A DNA stretch of 64,000 nt, from assembly GCF_900250115.1 (NCBI RefSeq), contig NZ_LT984804.1:1007301-1071300 (forward strand), in the 5' to 3' direction. The translations under genes and the position numbers were made by a program. How positions within the stretch are numbered: position 1 is the stretch's first letter; every line of letters starts with the position of its first letter. The stretch is from Cupriavidus taiwanensis. Lineage in GTDB: Bacteria > Pseudomonadota > Gammaproteobacteria > Burkholderiales > Burkholderiaceae. Below, piece after piece: positions 37,485 to 45,938 of this stretch. Under the pieces are notes generated by a model. That model made no database searches. It was given only the letters and a program-made list of their open reading frames with translations, and was not told the origin of the DNA.

Positions 37485-38793
37485 CGATAAGGGTGGGTGA
37501 AGCGTTCCTCGTAGAGGATCGCAAACTGGTTCATGGCAGCCTTCCAGTCATGGGTTGAACTGCCCCACTTCACCGTGATGTTTCGCAGCGCCAGCCACAG
37601 CAGCTTGGTCGCCGCCTCGTCGCTGGGGAAGTGACCGCGCGTCTTGATGATCTTGCGCAGCTGCGCGTTGATGCTCTCGATCGCGTTGGTCGTGTAAATG
37701 ATCTTGCGGATCGCCGGCGGGAACGTAAAGAACGGGATCACCTGATCCCAGGCGCGACGCCAGGATGCGCCGATCGGTGCATACCGCCGACCCCATTCCC
37801 CGTTCTCGAAGGCCGCCAACTCGGCCAGCGCGGCCTCGACCGTGGGGGCCGTGTACACGGGCTTGAGCGCCGCCGCCACGGCGCGGCGCTCCTTCCAGTT
37901 GGCGTACTCCAGGCTGTTGCGGATCAGATGCACGATGCAGGTCTGCAGGGTGGTGTTCGGGAACACCGCGGCCAGGGCCTGTTCCATGCCCTTAAGGCCA
38001 TCGGTCACCGCGATCAGGATGTCTTGGGTACCCCGGGTCTTCAGGTCGTTGAACACCTTCATCCAGAACTTGGCGCCTTCGGTAGTCTCGATCCACAGGC
38101 CCAGGATGTCGCGCGTGCCGTCGGGCAGCACGCCCAAGGCCAGGTAGACGGCCTTGTTGCGCACCACGCCGTCCTCGCGCATCTTGACCCGCAGCGCGTC
38201 GAAGAACACCACCGGGTACATCACCTCCAGCGGACGGGCCTGCCAGGCGGTGACCTCGTCCATGACCGCATCGGTCACCGAACTGATGAACTCGGGCGAG
38301 ACCTCGGTGCCGTACTGTTCGGCCAGAAACGCCTGGATCTCGCGCAAGGTCATGCCGCGCGCATACATGGCGATGATCTTGTCGTCGAACCCGGTGAAGC
38401 GCCGCTCGTGCTTGGGAATCAGGATCGGATCAAAGCTGCCGTCGCGATCGCGAGGGATGTCTAACCGCAGCGGCCCGTCGTCGGTCAGAACCGTCTTGGC
38501 GCTCTTGCCATTGCGCTGGTTGGCCGTGCCGGCCGGGCGCTCGGCGCCAGCCGGGTAGCCCAGATGATGGCCGAGCTCGGCCCCCAGGGCGCGCTCGATC
38601 AGGGCCTTCTTGAACGCCATCGAGGCGTCCTGCACCGCCTCGGCGGTCATCGGACCCTTAACGAAATGGGCAATCAGGTCCTCGGGAATGGTCGGCAGCT
38701 CACGGTCGGCGGCCTGGCTGGTCTTGGTTTTGCGTGGCATACATGCTCCTTGGCGACATGTTATGCCCTAAACACAAAATTTCTGACAGGTCC
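37409..38793 (-). mobile_element. IS256-family insertion sequence, complete (1385 bp)
   Basis: The element is bounded by 30-bp imperfect terminal inverted repeats (37409-37438 and 38764-38793) with 24 of 30 positions matching; they begin GGGCCTGTCAG and GGACCTGTCAG. It carries one intact transposase on the minus strand. The 8-bp direct repeat ACCATCGC on both sides marks the target site. The intact ends, intact transposase and identical duplications point to a recent insertion. It lies in the last codons of a major facilitator gene. Confidence 0.93.
37481..38740 (-). CDS. IS256-family transposase
   Basis: A 419-residue Mutator/IS256-type transposase. The N-terminal domain has LGAELGHHLGY, and the catalytic acidic residues lie in VVFFDALRVK, AVTDGLKGM and the NAIESINAQLRK segment near the C-terminus. 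CIVHLIRNSLEYA is another family signature. The gene is uninterrupted and fills nearly all of the element, with its start 53 bases inside the right end. It acts as a DDE recombinase on the element's own inverted repeats. Confidence 0.96.
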   Translation of the reverse strand: MPRKTKTSQAADRELPTIPEDLIAHFVKGPMTAEAVQDASMAFKKALIERALGAELGHHLGYPAGAERPAGTANQRNGKSAKTVLTDDGPLRLDIPRDRDGSFDPILIPKHERRFTGFDDKIIAMYARGMTLREIQAFLAEQYGTEVSPEFISSVTDAVMDEVTAWQARPLEVMYPVVFFDALRVKMREDGVVRNKAVYLALGVLPDGTRDILGLWIETTEGAKFWMKVFNDLKTRGTQDILIAVTDGLKGMEQALAAVFPNTTLQTCIVHLIRNSLEYANWKERRAVAAALKPVYTAPTVEAALAELAAFENGEWGRRYAPIGASWRRAWDQVIPFFTFPPAIRKIIYTTNAIESINAQLRKIIKTRGHFPSDEAATKLLWLALRNITVKWGSSTHDWKAAMNQFAILYEERFTHPYR

Positions 38794-38801
38794 ACCATCG
38801 C
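38794..38801 (+). repeat. Right copy of 8-bp target-site duplication
   Basis: ACCATCGC follows the right end of the insertion sequence. It restores the transporter's original reading frame: with the left flank it reads Thr-Ile-Ala-Asp-stop, the stop being TAG at 38806-38808. Confidence 0.9.
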
Positions 38802-38986
38802 CGACTAGGAGCGTCGTGCGGTGCACCACGCCCGCCGCACCAATTGGTGTCGATGCGGCAACAGTGTGGGCACCCTGGCGCGCCTACCGCTACGCATCCT
38901 CGCGCCCTACGATGGCTGCATGCGGCGGCACCGGATATACCGTGCCGCCGCATGCCTTCCACCATTGCATCGATCAAGGAGCCGCC

Positions 38987-39466
38987 ATGACCCAACGTGT
39001 CAACGCGATGAAGCAGTCCGCCGAACTGTTCAAGAAGTACCTGGAATTCAGCACCGCGCTGAACGACAGCGCCATCGAAGCCTCGATCCGCGACCTGGTC
39101 GAGATTCGCGCCTCGCAGCTCAACGGCTGTGCGTTTTGCCTTGACATGCATGTCAAGCAGGCGCGCCTGCATGGCGAGCGCGAGCTGCGCCTGCACCATG
39201 TCGCGATCTGGCGTGAATCGACGCTGTTCCAGCCGCGCGAGCGTGCCGCGCTGGCGTGGACCGAGGTATTGACGCAGATTCCGGCGCAGGGTGTGCCGGA
39301 CGAGGTCTATGAGCGCGTGCGCGCGCAGCTGTCGGAGAAAGAACTGTCGGACCTGACCTTCCTGGTAATGGCGATCAACGGCTGGAACCGCCTGAACGTG
39401 GCGTTCCGGACCGTGCCCGGCTCGGCGGACAAGGCCTACGGCCTCGATAAGGCCAACCTGGAATGA
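38987..39466 (+). CDS. Carboxymuconolactone decarboxylase/AhpD-like protein
   Basis: A 159-residue AhpD-fold protein with the redox motif C48-A-F-C51 followed by H55 (GCAFCLDMHVKQAR). This arrangement is typical of AhpD-type alkylhydroperoxidases and of the many uncharacterised family members that reduce peroxides or thiols. AAGGAG precedes the ATG at 38987. The next gene, a secreted cupin, starts five bases after its stop, so the two are co-transcribed. An Ohr-type peroxidase lies close by on the other strand, which supports a role in peroxide defence. Confidence 0.9.
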   Translation: MTQRVNAMKQSAELFKKYLEFSTALNDSAIEASIRDLVEIRASQLNGCAFCLDMHVKQARLHGERELRLHHVAIWRESTLFQPRERAALAWTEVLTQIPAQGVPDEVYERVRAQLSEKELSDLTFLVMAINGWNRLNVAFRTVPGSADKAYGLDKANLE

Positions 39467-39470
39467 CGTC

Positions 39471-39881
39471 ATGAAGACCACCGCAACGCGGGCCCTGGTC
39501 CCGCTTCTCCTGTCCTTGCTGTGGGTGGGCCAGCCGGCCATGGCGGCGCCGCCGGAGCCCAAGGTCACGCTGCTGTCGACCGAAGCCTTGCCCGACTATC
39601 CCGGCAAGGAGGCGCAGATGATCGTGGTGGAGTACCCGCCGGGCGGGGCCGACCCGGTCCACCGGCATGACGCGCACGGCATTGTCTACGTGCTGGAAGG
39701 CAGCATCGTGATGGCGGTCAGGGGCGGCAAGGAGGTCACGCTGCAGGCCGGCCAGACCTTCCACGAGGGGCCGCACGACATCCATACCGTGGGGCGCAAC
39801 GCCAGCAGCACCAGGCCGGCGAAGTTCCTGGTGCTGCTGCTGAAGAACCAGGGGGCACCCCTCCTGACGCCGACGAAATAG
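39471..39881 (+). CDS. Secreted cupin-domain protein
   Basis: A 136-residue protein with a signal peptide (cleavage near AMAA, residue 25) and a single cupin barrel. The metal-site residues are HRHDAHGIVYVLEG (two histidines and a spaced glutamate) and HEGPHDIH in the second half. The substrate is unknown; small periplasmic cupins of this kind often accompany AhpD-like genes. It follows that gene by four bases. Confidence 0.85.
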   Translation: MKTTATRALVPLLLSLLWVGQPAMAAPPEPKVTLLSTEALPDYPGKEAQMIVVEYPPGGADPVHRHDAHGIVYVLEGSIVMAVRGGKEVTLQAGQTFHEGPHDIHTVGRNASSTRPAKFLVLLLKNQGAPLLTPTK

Positions 39882-39906
39882 CGCCCGCCAGTCGTGGCGG
39901 CAAGGC

Positions 39907-40407
39907 TCAGTCAACCACCGCCACGACGCTGGCAATGCCTTGCCGGGCCATCTTCACATAGGGGCAGAAGCGCTCGGTATTGCGCACCAGTTCTTCGGCC
40001 AGCGCCCGGGCGACGCCCGGCATCCTGACGCGGACCTCCGCGGACAACGCGTAGGCGCCGTCCACGGGGTCGCGGCTGACCGCGACCTCGACTTCAACGG
40101 CGAGCTTGTCGACCTGGATGCGGGCACGCCTGGCCAGCAGGTGCAGGGCGCCGTGGAAGCACGCGGCATAGCCCGCGGCGAACAGCTGTTCCGGATTGGT
40201 GCCGTTGCCCGGCCCGCCCAGCGCAGCCGGCAGCCGCAGGTCGATGACCAGGTTGCCGTCATCGGAGCGGGCCACGCCGGAGGCGCGCCCGTGTCCGGTT
40301 TCACCGCCCGTGACGGTGACGGCGGTGATGTAGAGCGGATCGAAGCCGGGCCCGCGATATCGGTCGAGCAGGCTCAACGGCGGCGCTTGCAGCTTCTGCT
40401 TCGCCAT
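39907..40407 (-). CDS. Ohr/OsmC-family organic hydroperoxide resistance protein
   Basis: A 166-residue thiol peroxidase of the Ohr/OsmC family. The two redox cysteines are C83 in AAGYAACFHGAL and C148 in RFCPYVKMARQG. The ATG at 40407 lies at the start of the recognisable sequence; the open frame to 40572 covers the end of the neighbouring gene. It lies 16 bases after the NmrA-like gene and is in the same transcript. It reduces organic hydroperoxides with lipoyl or other dithiols. No OhrR gene is next to it. Confidence 0.9.
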   Translation of the reverse strand: MAKQKLQAPPLSLLDRYRGPGFDPLYITAVTVTGGETGHGRASGVARSDDGNLVIDLRLPAALGGPGNGTNPEQLFAAGYAACFHGALHLLARRARIQVDKLAVEVEVAVSRDPVDGAYALSAEVRVRMPGVARALAEELVRNTERFCPYVKMARQGIASVVAVVD

Positions 40408-40423
40408 GGGCCGGCCCTTGGGG

Positions 40424-41185
40424 TCAGGCGCGCGCTTGCTGGCGCTGTCGCAGCCATGCCTCGAAATCGGTCTTGCCCAGCCGCGCGGGGCCCTCGGGAA
40501 CCAGCGTGCCATCGTCCAGCTCGGCACCGAAATAGCGGGCCCTGGCGTCGACCACCACCTTGCGCGGATCATCGGTGGCCTGCAGATAGCGTTGCACCAG
40601 GTCGCTCAGCGCAAAGCGCCGCGGCCCGGCGATATCGACGATGCCGTTGACGGGATCGGCAAGGGCATGGTCAGCCACGGCCTCGGCCACGTCGTCGGAA
40701 GCGATCGGCTGGATCGACGCGGACGACAGGCGGATCGCATCGCCGTCGTCGCCCGACGCGGCGATGCCGCCGAGGAACTCGAGGAACTGCGTGGAACGGA
40801 TGATGGTGTAGGGGATGCCGGCGTTGCGGATCAGCGCTTCCTGCGCGATCTTGCCGCGAAAGTAGCCGCTCTCGGCCAGCTTGTCGGTGCCGACCACCGA
40901 CAGCGCGACATGGTGCCTGACCCCGGCTGCCTTCTCCGCCGCCGCCAGGTTGCGGCCCGAGGTCTCGAAGAAATGCAGCACGGCATCGTCGGCGAACGAG
41001 GGCGAATTGGCCACGTCAACGACGACCTGCGCGCCGGCAAGCGCCTGCCCGAGGCCCTCGCCGGTCAGCGCATTCACGCCGGTCTGCGGCGATGCCGCCA
41101 CCACGTCATGGCCTTGCGCGGCAAGCCGCGCCACCACCTTGCTGCCGATCAGTCCGGTACCGCCAATCACAACGATCTTCATCAT
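40424..41185 (-). CDS. NmrA-like NAD(P)-binding protein (atypical SDR)
   Basis: A 253-residue atypical short-chain dehydrogenase. The N-terminal nucleotide site is IVVIGGTGLIGSKVVARLAAQG. The protein lacks a clear YxxxK pair in the usual place but has the YFRGKIAQEALIR segment common to NmrA/quinone reductase QOR2-like proteins. It may reduce quinones or sense the NADP pool. It precedes the Ohr-type gene in one transcript. ATG codons at 41185 and 41182 are both possible starts. Confidence 0.85.
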   Translation of the reverse strand: MMKIVVIGGTGLIGSKVVARLAAQGHDVVAASPQTGVNALTGEGLGQALAGAQVVVDVANSPSFADDAVLHFFETSGRNLAAAEKAAGVRHHVALSVVGTDKLAESGYFRGKIAQEALIRNAGIPYTIIRSTQFLEFLGGIAASGDDGDAIRLSSASIQPIASDDVAEAVADHALADPVNGIVDIAGPRRFALSDLVQRYLQATDDPRKVVVDARARYFGAELDDGTLVPEGPARLGKTDFEAWLRQRQQARA

Positions 41186-41328
41186 GCACCTCGGTTCTGT
41201 TGGAAGAGATGGGCAGTCAACCCATGTCCCATGCTAGGTGAATGACGATCGACGCGGTAGCGCCGCGGGTGGATGCACGCTGTTTCCGGAGCGGCACCAA
41301 TCACCCGGCTGCCGCGCGCGGCGGGCCT

Positions 41329-42357
41329 TCAGCCGGTAATCCCGGCGCGGTAAGCGCTGGGCGAGACCCCCAGGTGGCGCTGGAACGTCAGCCGCATCCG
41401 TTCCTCGCTGCCGAAGCCGCACTGCCTGGCGATCTGGTCGACCGGCCGGTGCGGATCCTGCAGCAGCCGCCGCGCGGCTTCCAGGCGGAAATGCTCCACC
41501 CCCTTGGCCGGGGTGCGGCCGGTCTGCTGCTTGTAGACCCGTGCAAAGTTGCGCGGGCTCATGCCGGCCTGCTCGGCCAGCTGCTCCACCGACAGCGTTT
41601 CGCGCGACAGGTTCTCGACGATCCAGAGATGGAGCGCCTCGAACAAGGGCATCTGCCGGCTCTGTGCCAGCAGCATTTCGCTGAGCTGGGGCTGGCCGCC
41701 GGGGCGCTTGATGAAGACCGCCAGTTCCCGCGCGGCGCTCAGCGAGATGTCGTGGCCGTAGTCGTCTTCGACCAGCGCCAGCGCCATGTCGATGCCGGTG
41801 GTCACGCCGGCCGAGGACCAGACCCGGTCCTGGCGCACGAAGATCGCGTCCGGGTCCAGCGTGACCGCGGGGAAGCGCGCGCGGAACGCGCCATGCATGG
41901 CCCAGTGCGTGGCCGCGCGCTTGCCGTCGAGCAGGCCCGCCTGCGCCAGCAGGAAGGCGCCGCTGCAGACCGAGGCGACGCGGGGCACCTGGCCGGCGGC
42001 CTGCCGCAACCAGGCCACCAGCGACGCGGCGCTGTCCACCAGGGTGAGCATCTCGGGCGCGCCGGGCAGGACGATGGTGTCGATGTGGCGCAGATCGATG
42101 GCCGCAAGCGGCAGGGTATCGACCGCCGTGCCTTCGGCCGAGGCGGCCAGGCCGCCATGCTCGCTGGCCAGGTAAATCCGGTAGCCGGCCAGGCCCCGTT
42201 CGCGCGCGTAGCGCGACGCCGCCCAGAACACGGTTTGCGGCCCGGTGAGATCCAGCACGCTCATGCCGGGAAAGGCCACGAACAGCAGGCCGCGCGGTTG
42301 GTGGTCCAGGCGGCGGGCAGAGTCGTGCGCGGGGGGCGCGGATGCGGAAGGGGCCAT
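41329..42357 (-). CDS. GlxA-family transcriptional regulator (DJ-1/PfpI + AraC)
   Basis: A 342-residue regulator. The N-terminal half (residues 20-190) is a DJ-1/PfpI-type domain with [25 protein letters not shown]-like sequence and a cysteine in the nucleophile position. The C-terminal half has AraC helix-turn-helix motifs, including [21 protein letters not shown]. Such proteins regulate catabolism of amino acid derivatives or stress genes. It lies upstream of the NmrA-Ohr pair on the same strand (143 bases away) and divergent from a LysR gene. Target genes are not certain. Confidence 0.9.
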   Translation of the reverse strand: [342 protein letters not shown]

Positions 42358-42643
42358 GGCAGGGATCGCGAAAGTCGGTCGATGTTATGCCAGGCGCGCG
42401 ACCCGCGGCAAGGCGCGGCGGCCGCCGTCGCGGCGGCATGCGACGCCTGCGCCACGAAGCGGCTGCGGTGGAGTTCTGCCGCATCGCCATGTCTGCATTG
42501 TTGCGGGTCGCAGGGGCCGGCTGGCAGGAATCGAGGGGGCATCTGGCATTTACCCGGCCCGCGGCGGGTCATTAAGATCCCGGCATGGTCATGCACCGCG
42601 CAGCATGGACCTGAACCCTGGCATTGCGCCGAAAGGCATTGAC

Positions 42644-43744
42644 ATGGACATCGTCGTCCCCGACCTCCGTCCGGCGTCCCCCGCCAGGCGTGCCGGCCCG
42701 GACACGGGCACACCCCACCTGTTGCGACGGGGGCAACCGCACGCCCGGCAGGAGGCTGCGCCCGACCACGCCGACGGCCTGTCGGCCAGCTTCGCCGCCA
42801 GCTACGCCGGCATCATCGCCTTCATGGCGGTCGCCACCGAAGGCAGCTTCTCCCGCGCCGGCGAGCGGCTGGGCATCGGCCGCTCCGCGGTCAGCCGCAA
42901 TGTGCAGAAGCTGGAAGCGCAGCTGAGCACGCGGCTGTTCCTGCGCACCACGCGTTCGACCCGGCTCACGCGCGAGGGCGAGCGCTTCTTCGAGAACTGC
43001 CACCAGGGCGTGGCGCAGATCGTCGAAGCCATGAACGACATGCTGGCGCTGCGCCAGGGGCCGCCCAGCGGCCTGCTGCGCATCAGCGCGGCGACCGGCT
43101 TCGGGCGCAAGGTGGTGGCGCCGCTGCTGACCCGGTTCTCGGCAGCCTATCCGGAAATCTCGCTCGACCTGCTGCTGGACGACCGCCCGCTGGATTTCGC
43201 CGCGGAGAAGATCGATGTGGCGTTCCGCAACGGGCGCATCGAGGATTCCAGCATCATCGCCAGGCAACTGATCCCGATGCAGATGGCCGTGTGCGCGGCG
43301 CCGGCGTATGCCGCGCGGCACGGCTTGCCGCTGACGCTGGACGATCTCGCCCGCCATCAATGCATCCATACCCGTGTCGGCGGCGCGCGCGTGCTGGAAT
43401 GGGAGTTCAAGGTCGACGGGCACCTGCGCAAGCTGCTGCCCGCCGCCAGGCTGACCTTCAACGACCCGGACCTGGTGCTGGCGGCGGTGCTCGATGGCCT
43501 GGGGCTGGCGCAGATGGCGGGCTACCAGGTGTGCGAGCCGATCGCGCGCGGCGCGCTGGTCACCGCGCTGGGGCGCCATGCGCCCGACGATCGCGGCCAC
43601 TACCTTTGCTACCTGAGCCGTCAGCACCTGCCCTCGCGCATCCGCGTGTTCGTCGACTTCATGACGGAGGCGATCCGGGCGCAGAACCTGCACTGCCTGG
43701 GGGACTTCGGCATGGATTATTCGAAGGCGGGGCCGGGCGGCTGA
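42644..43744 (+). CDS. LysR-family transcriptional regulator
   Basis: A LysR regulator of about 366 residues. The helix-turn-helix region is GIIAFMAVATEGSFSRAGERLGIGRSAVSRNVQKLE; the extra 45 residues before it are unusual for the family and may reflect a start that is too early. ATG at 42644 has GAAAGG eight bases upstream; ATG at 42605 is an alternative. It is divergent from the GlxA-type gene and convergent with the aconitase-like gene, so its targets are unclear. Confidence 0.85.
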   Translation: MDIVVPDLRPASPARRAGPDTGTPHLLRRGQPHARQEAAPDHADGLSASFAASYAGIIAFMAVATEGSFSRAGERLGIGRSAVSRNVQKLEAQLSTRLFLRTTRSTRLTREGERFFENCHQGVAQIVEAMNDMLALRQGPPSGLLRISAATGFGRKVVAPLLTRFSAAYPEISLDLLLDDRPLDFAAEKIDVAFRNGRIEDSSIIARQLIPMQMAVCAAPAYAARHGLPLTLDDLARHQCIHTRVGGARVLEWEFKVDGHLRKLLPAARLTFNDPDLVLAAVLDGLGLAQMAGYQVCEPIARGALVTALGRHAPDDRGHYLCYLSRQHLPSRIRVFVDFMTEAIRAQNLHCLGDFGMDYSKAGPGG

Positions 43745-43778
43745 GCCCGGCAGCGGTGTGCCGGCCGGTCGGGCTGGC

Positions 43779-45755
43779 CTACGCCGCGCCGTCGCCATGG
43801 CGCCGCCGGAGTTCTCCGAACGACGCCAGTTCCCCGCAGATCGCACTGGCGGCCACCGTTGGCGGGCTGGCCAGCCAGACCTGCCCCGGGCCCGAGCGCC
43901 CGGGGAAGTTGCGGTTGATCGAGCTGACCGTCACCTGTTCCGGCCGCTCCGACGACCCCGGACCGCAGTTGGCGCAGGCGCCGCAGGAGGGCTGGAGGAT
44001 GCGCGCGCCGATGGCCTGGAACGTCTCCATGTAGCCCTGGCGGATGCAGTAGTCGCGCACGTCGGTGGTGCCGAACTGCAGGTAGAGCGTGACCCCCGGC
44101 GCAATCCGCAAGCCGCGTTGCACGGCCCAGTGCAGGACCTTGTGATACCAGTCGAAGTCCTCGCGCTTGCCGGCCGTGCAGGAGCCGCCGTAGGCAATGT
44201 CCACGGCAACGCGCCGGGTCAGCGCGGCCAGCGGCATGCCGTTGCCCGGATCGCCGGGGCGGGCCACCATGGGCGCGAGCGCGCCGCAGTCGAGCTCGAG
44301 CGTGGCCGCGAAAGTGGCGCCGTCGTCGCTGCGCATCCAGGGCTCGATCTCGAAATCGATGCCGCGCCGTTCCCTGAGGAAGCGCACGGTTTCGGCGTCG
44401 GGCGCGACGATGCCGGTGAAGCCGCCCAGCTCGGCGCACATATTGGTCAGCGTGGCGCGCTCGTCGATCGACATCGCGCCGACCACCGGGCCGGTGAACT
44501 CGAACACCTTGCCGACGCCCGCGCCGGCCTTGATGTCGGCCCGGCCCAGCAGGTGCAGCACCACGTCCTTGGCCGTGACGCCCGGTGCCAGCACGCCGTG
44601 CAGGCGGACCAGGATGGATTGCGGCAGGGTCAGGCGCACCGCGCCGGTGACGAAGGCATTGGCCATGTCGGTGGTGCCGACGCCGAAGGCCACGCAGCCC
44701 AGCGCGCCGCTGTGCGGGGTGTGGGAATCGGTGCCCACCACGACCTGGCCGGGCAGGGCATAGCGCTCGGCCATCATGGCGTGCGAGATGCCTGCCGCGC
44801 GAGCGACCGCGGCGCCGCGGGACTCGTCTTCGGTCAGCGTGCGATGGCAGCGCAGCTGGTAGTCGCGCACGAAGTCGCGTTGCGCCGCGCACATGCGGGC
44901 GACGTTGTCGACCAGTCCGCCGCGCACGTGGGCCGGGCTTTCGCGGACATAGGAGGTGTGGTCCTCGAATACCACGATGCGGTCCGCGTCCCGGAGCCGC
45001 AGCGGCTTGCCGAACGCCGCGTGCAGCATGTGGGCGCACATGCCGGTGTAGTACTCGTGGATAAAGCGCCAGTCGGCGCGCACGAAGACGCCGTCGCCCG
45101 GGAGCGGGCGGGCCGGCGTCACCGGCGTTGCCAGCAAATGCCGCTGGACGATTTTCTCGAACAGGGTCCGCGGGCCGGTGGGGTCGCTGCAGGGTGCGGG
45201 TTCCACCTCGCTCAAGTACGCCTGCCCGAACCTGAGCAGCCCGCCATGCCGCAGGATGGCCGCGGCGAGGGCGTCGCGCCCGGCCACCAGCGTGTCCGCG
45301 TCGATCGAGGCGCCTTGCTCCAGCCGGGTGAGCAGGCTGAAGTCGGTCGAGGTGAACAGGCCGATGTTGTCGGCATTCTGGCGGTAGATGCGCTCGAAGC
45401 TGCGGGCGATGACGAGGCGGATGCCGGCCAGCTGCTCCGCCGCCGGACTGTGCTCGCGCGACGAGCCCTTGCCGTAGCGGTTGCCGGCGACGGTCACGGC
45501 GAAGCCGCCGTCACGGATCGCGCCGGCCGGAACCGGGCAGGCGCCGTCGACCTTGTAGCCGGTATAGGGAAAGCGGCCGAGCGCGTCGTCATAGTGCGTC
45601 AGGATCGGCACCGGCGTGATTTCGTCGGTGGAAACGTCGTCGCGCAGCGCGCCCGCGGTGGCCAGCGTCATGGGCTGCCCCTGCAGCTGTGCCGTCATGG
45701 CCGGCGCGGAGTCGGCAAGGTACAGGATGCGGGCCGTGGCCGCGATGGCGCTCAT
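43779..45755 (-). CDS. Aconitase-superfamily hydratase with swivel domain first (fused LeuD-LeuC-like)
   Basis: A 658-residue protein in which the small swivel domain precedes the large catalytic domains. The swivel carries GSSREH (residues 97-102) and IARSFERIYRQNADNIGL. The large part has GTDSHTPHSGALG and three cysteines for a 4Fe-4S cluster: C526 in GGSCTAG and C591/C594 in PSCGAC. The order resembles AcnB without its N-terminal helical domain. ATG at 45755 is preferred because GGAGAC lies just upstream; ATG at 45773 is not so placed. It is divergent from a LysR gene. It probably hydrates or isomerises a substituted malate or citrate-like acid. Confidence 0.85.
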   Translation of the reverse strand: MSAIAATARILYLADSAPAMTAQLQGQPMTLATAGALRDDVSTDEITPVPILTHYDDALGRFPYTGYKVDGACPVPAGAIRDGGFAVTVAGNRYGKGSSREHSPAAEQLAGIRLVIARSFERIYRQNADNIGLFTSTDFSLLTRLEQGASIDADTLVAGRDALAAAILRHGGLLRFGQAYLSEVEPAPCSDPTGPRTLFEKIVQRHLLATPVTPARPLPGDGVFVRADWRFIHEYYTGMCAHMLHAAFGKPLRLRDADRIVVFEDHTSYVRESPAHVRGGLVDNVARMCAAQRDFVRDYQLRCHRTLTEDESRGAAVARAAGISHAMMAERYALPGQVVVGTDSHTPHSGALGCVAFGVGTTDMANAFVTGAVRLTLPQSILVRLHGVLAPGVTAKDVVLHLLGRADIKAGAGVGKVFEFTGPVVGAMSIDERATLTNMCAELGGFTGIVAPDAETVRFLRERRGIDFEIEPWMRSDDGATFAATLELDCGALAPMVARPGDPGNGMPLAALTRRVAVDIAYGGSCTAGKREDFDWYHKVLHWAVQRGLRIAPGVTLYLQFGTTDVRDYCIRQGYMETFQAIGARILQPSCGACANCGPGSSERPEQVTVSSINRNFPGRSGPGQVWLASPPTVAASAICGELASFGELRRRHGDGAA

Positions 45756-45938
45756 GCAGGTCTCCGATGGCATTTCGGTGCAACTCTACCGGCGCTGGCG
45801 CGCGCGCATGAAGCGCTGATGCGGCATCGCGGCTATCTGCACCAGGCATATCAGGGTAAACCCACGGGTCATGCGCGGCGCGCGCGCCAAGGTTAGTATC
45901 GGGCGACATTCCGGCCTGCCCACACGGGCGCACTGACC

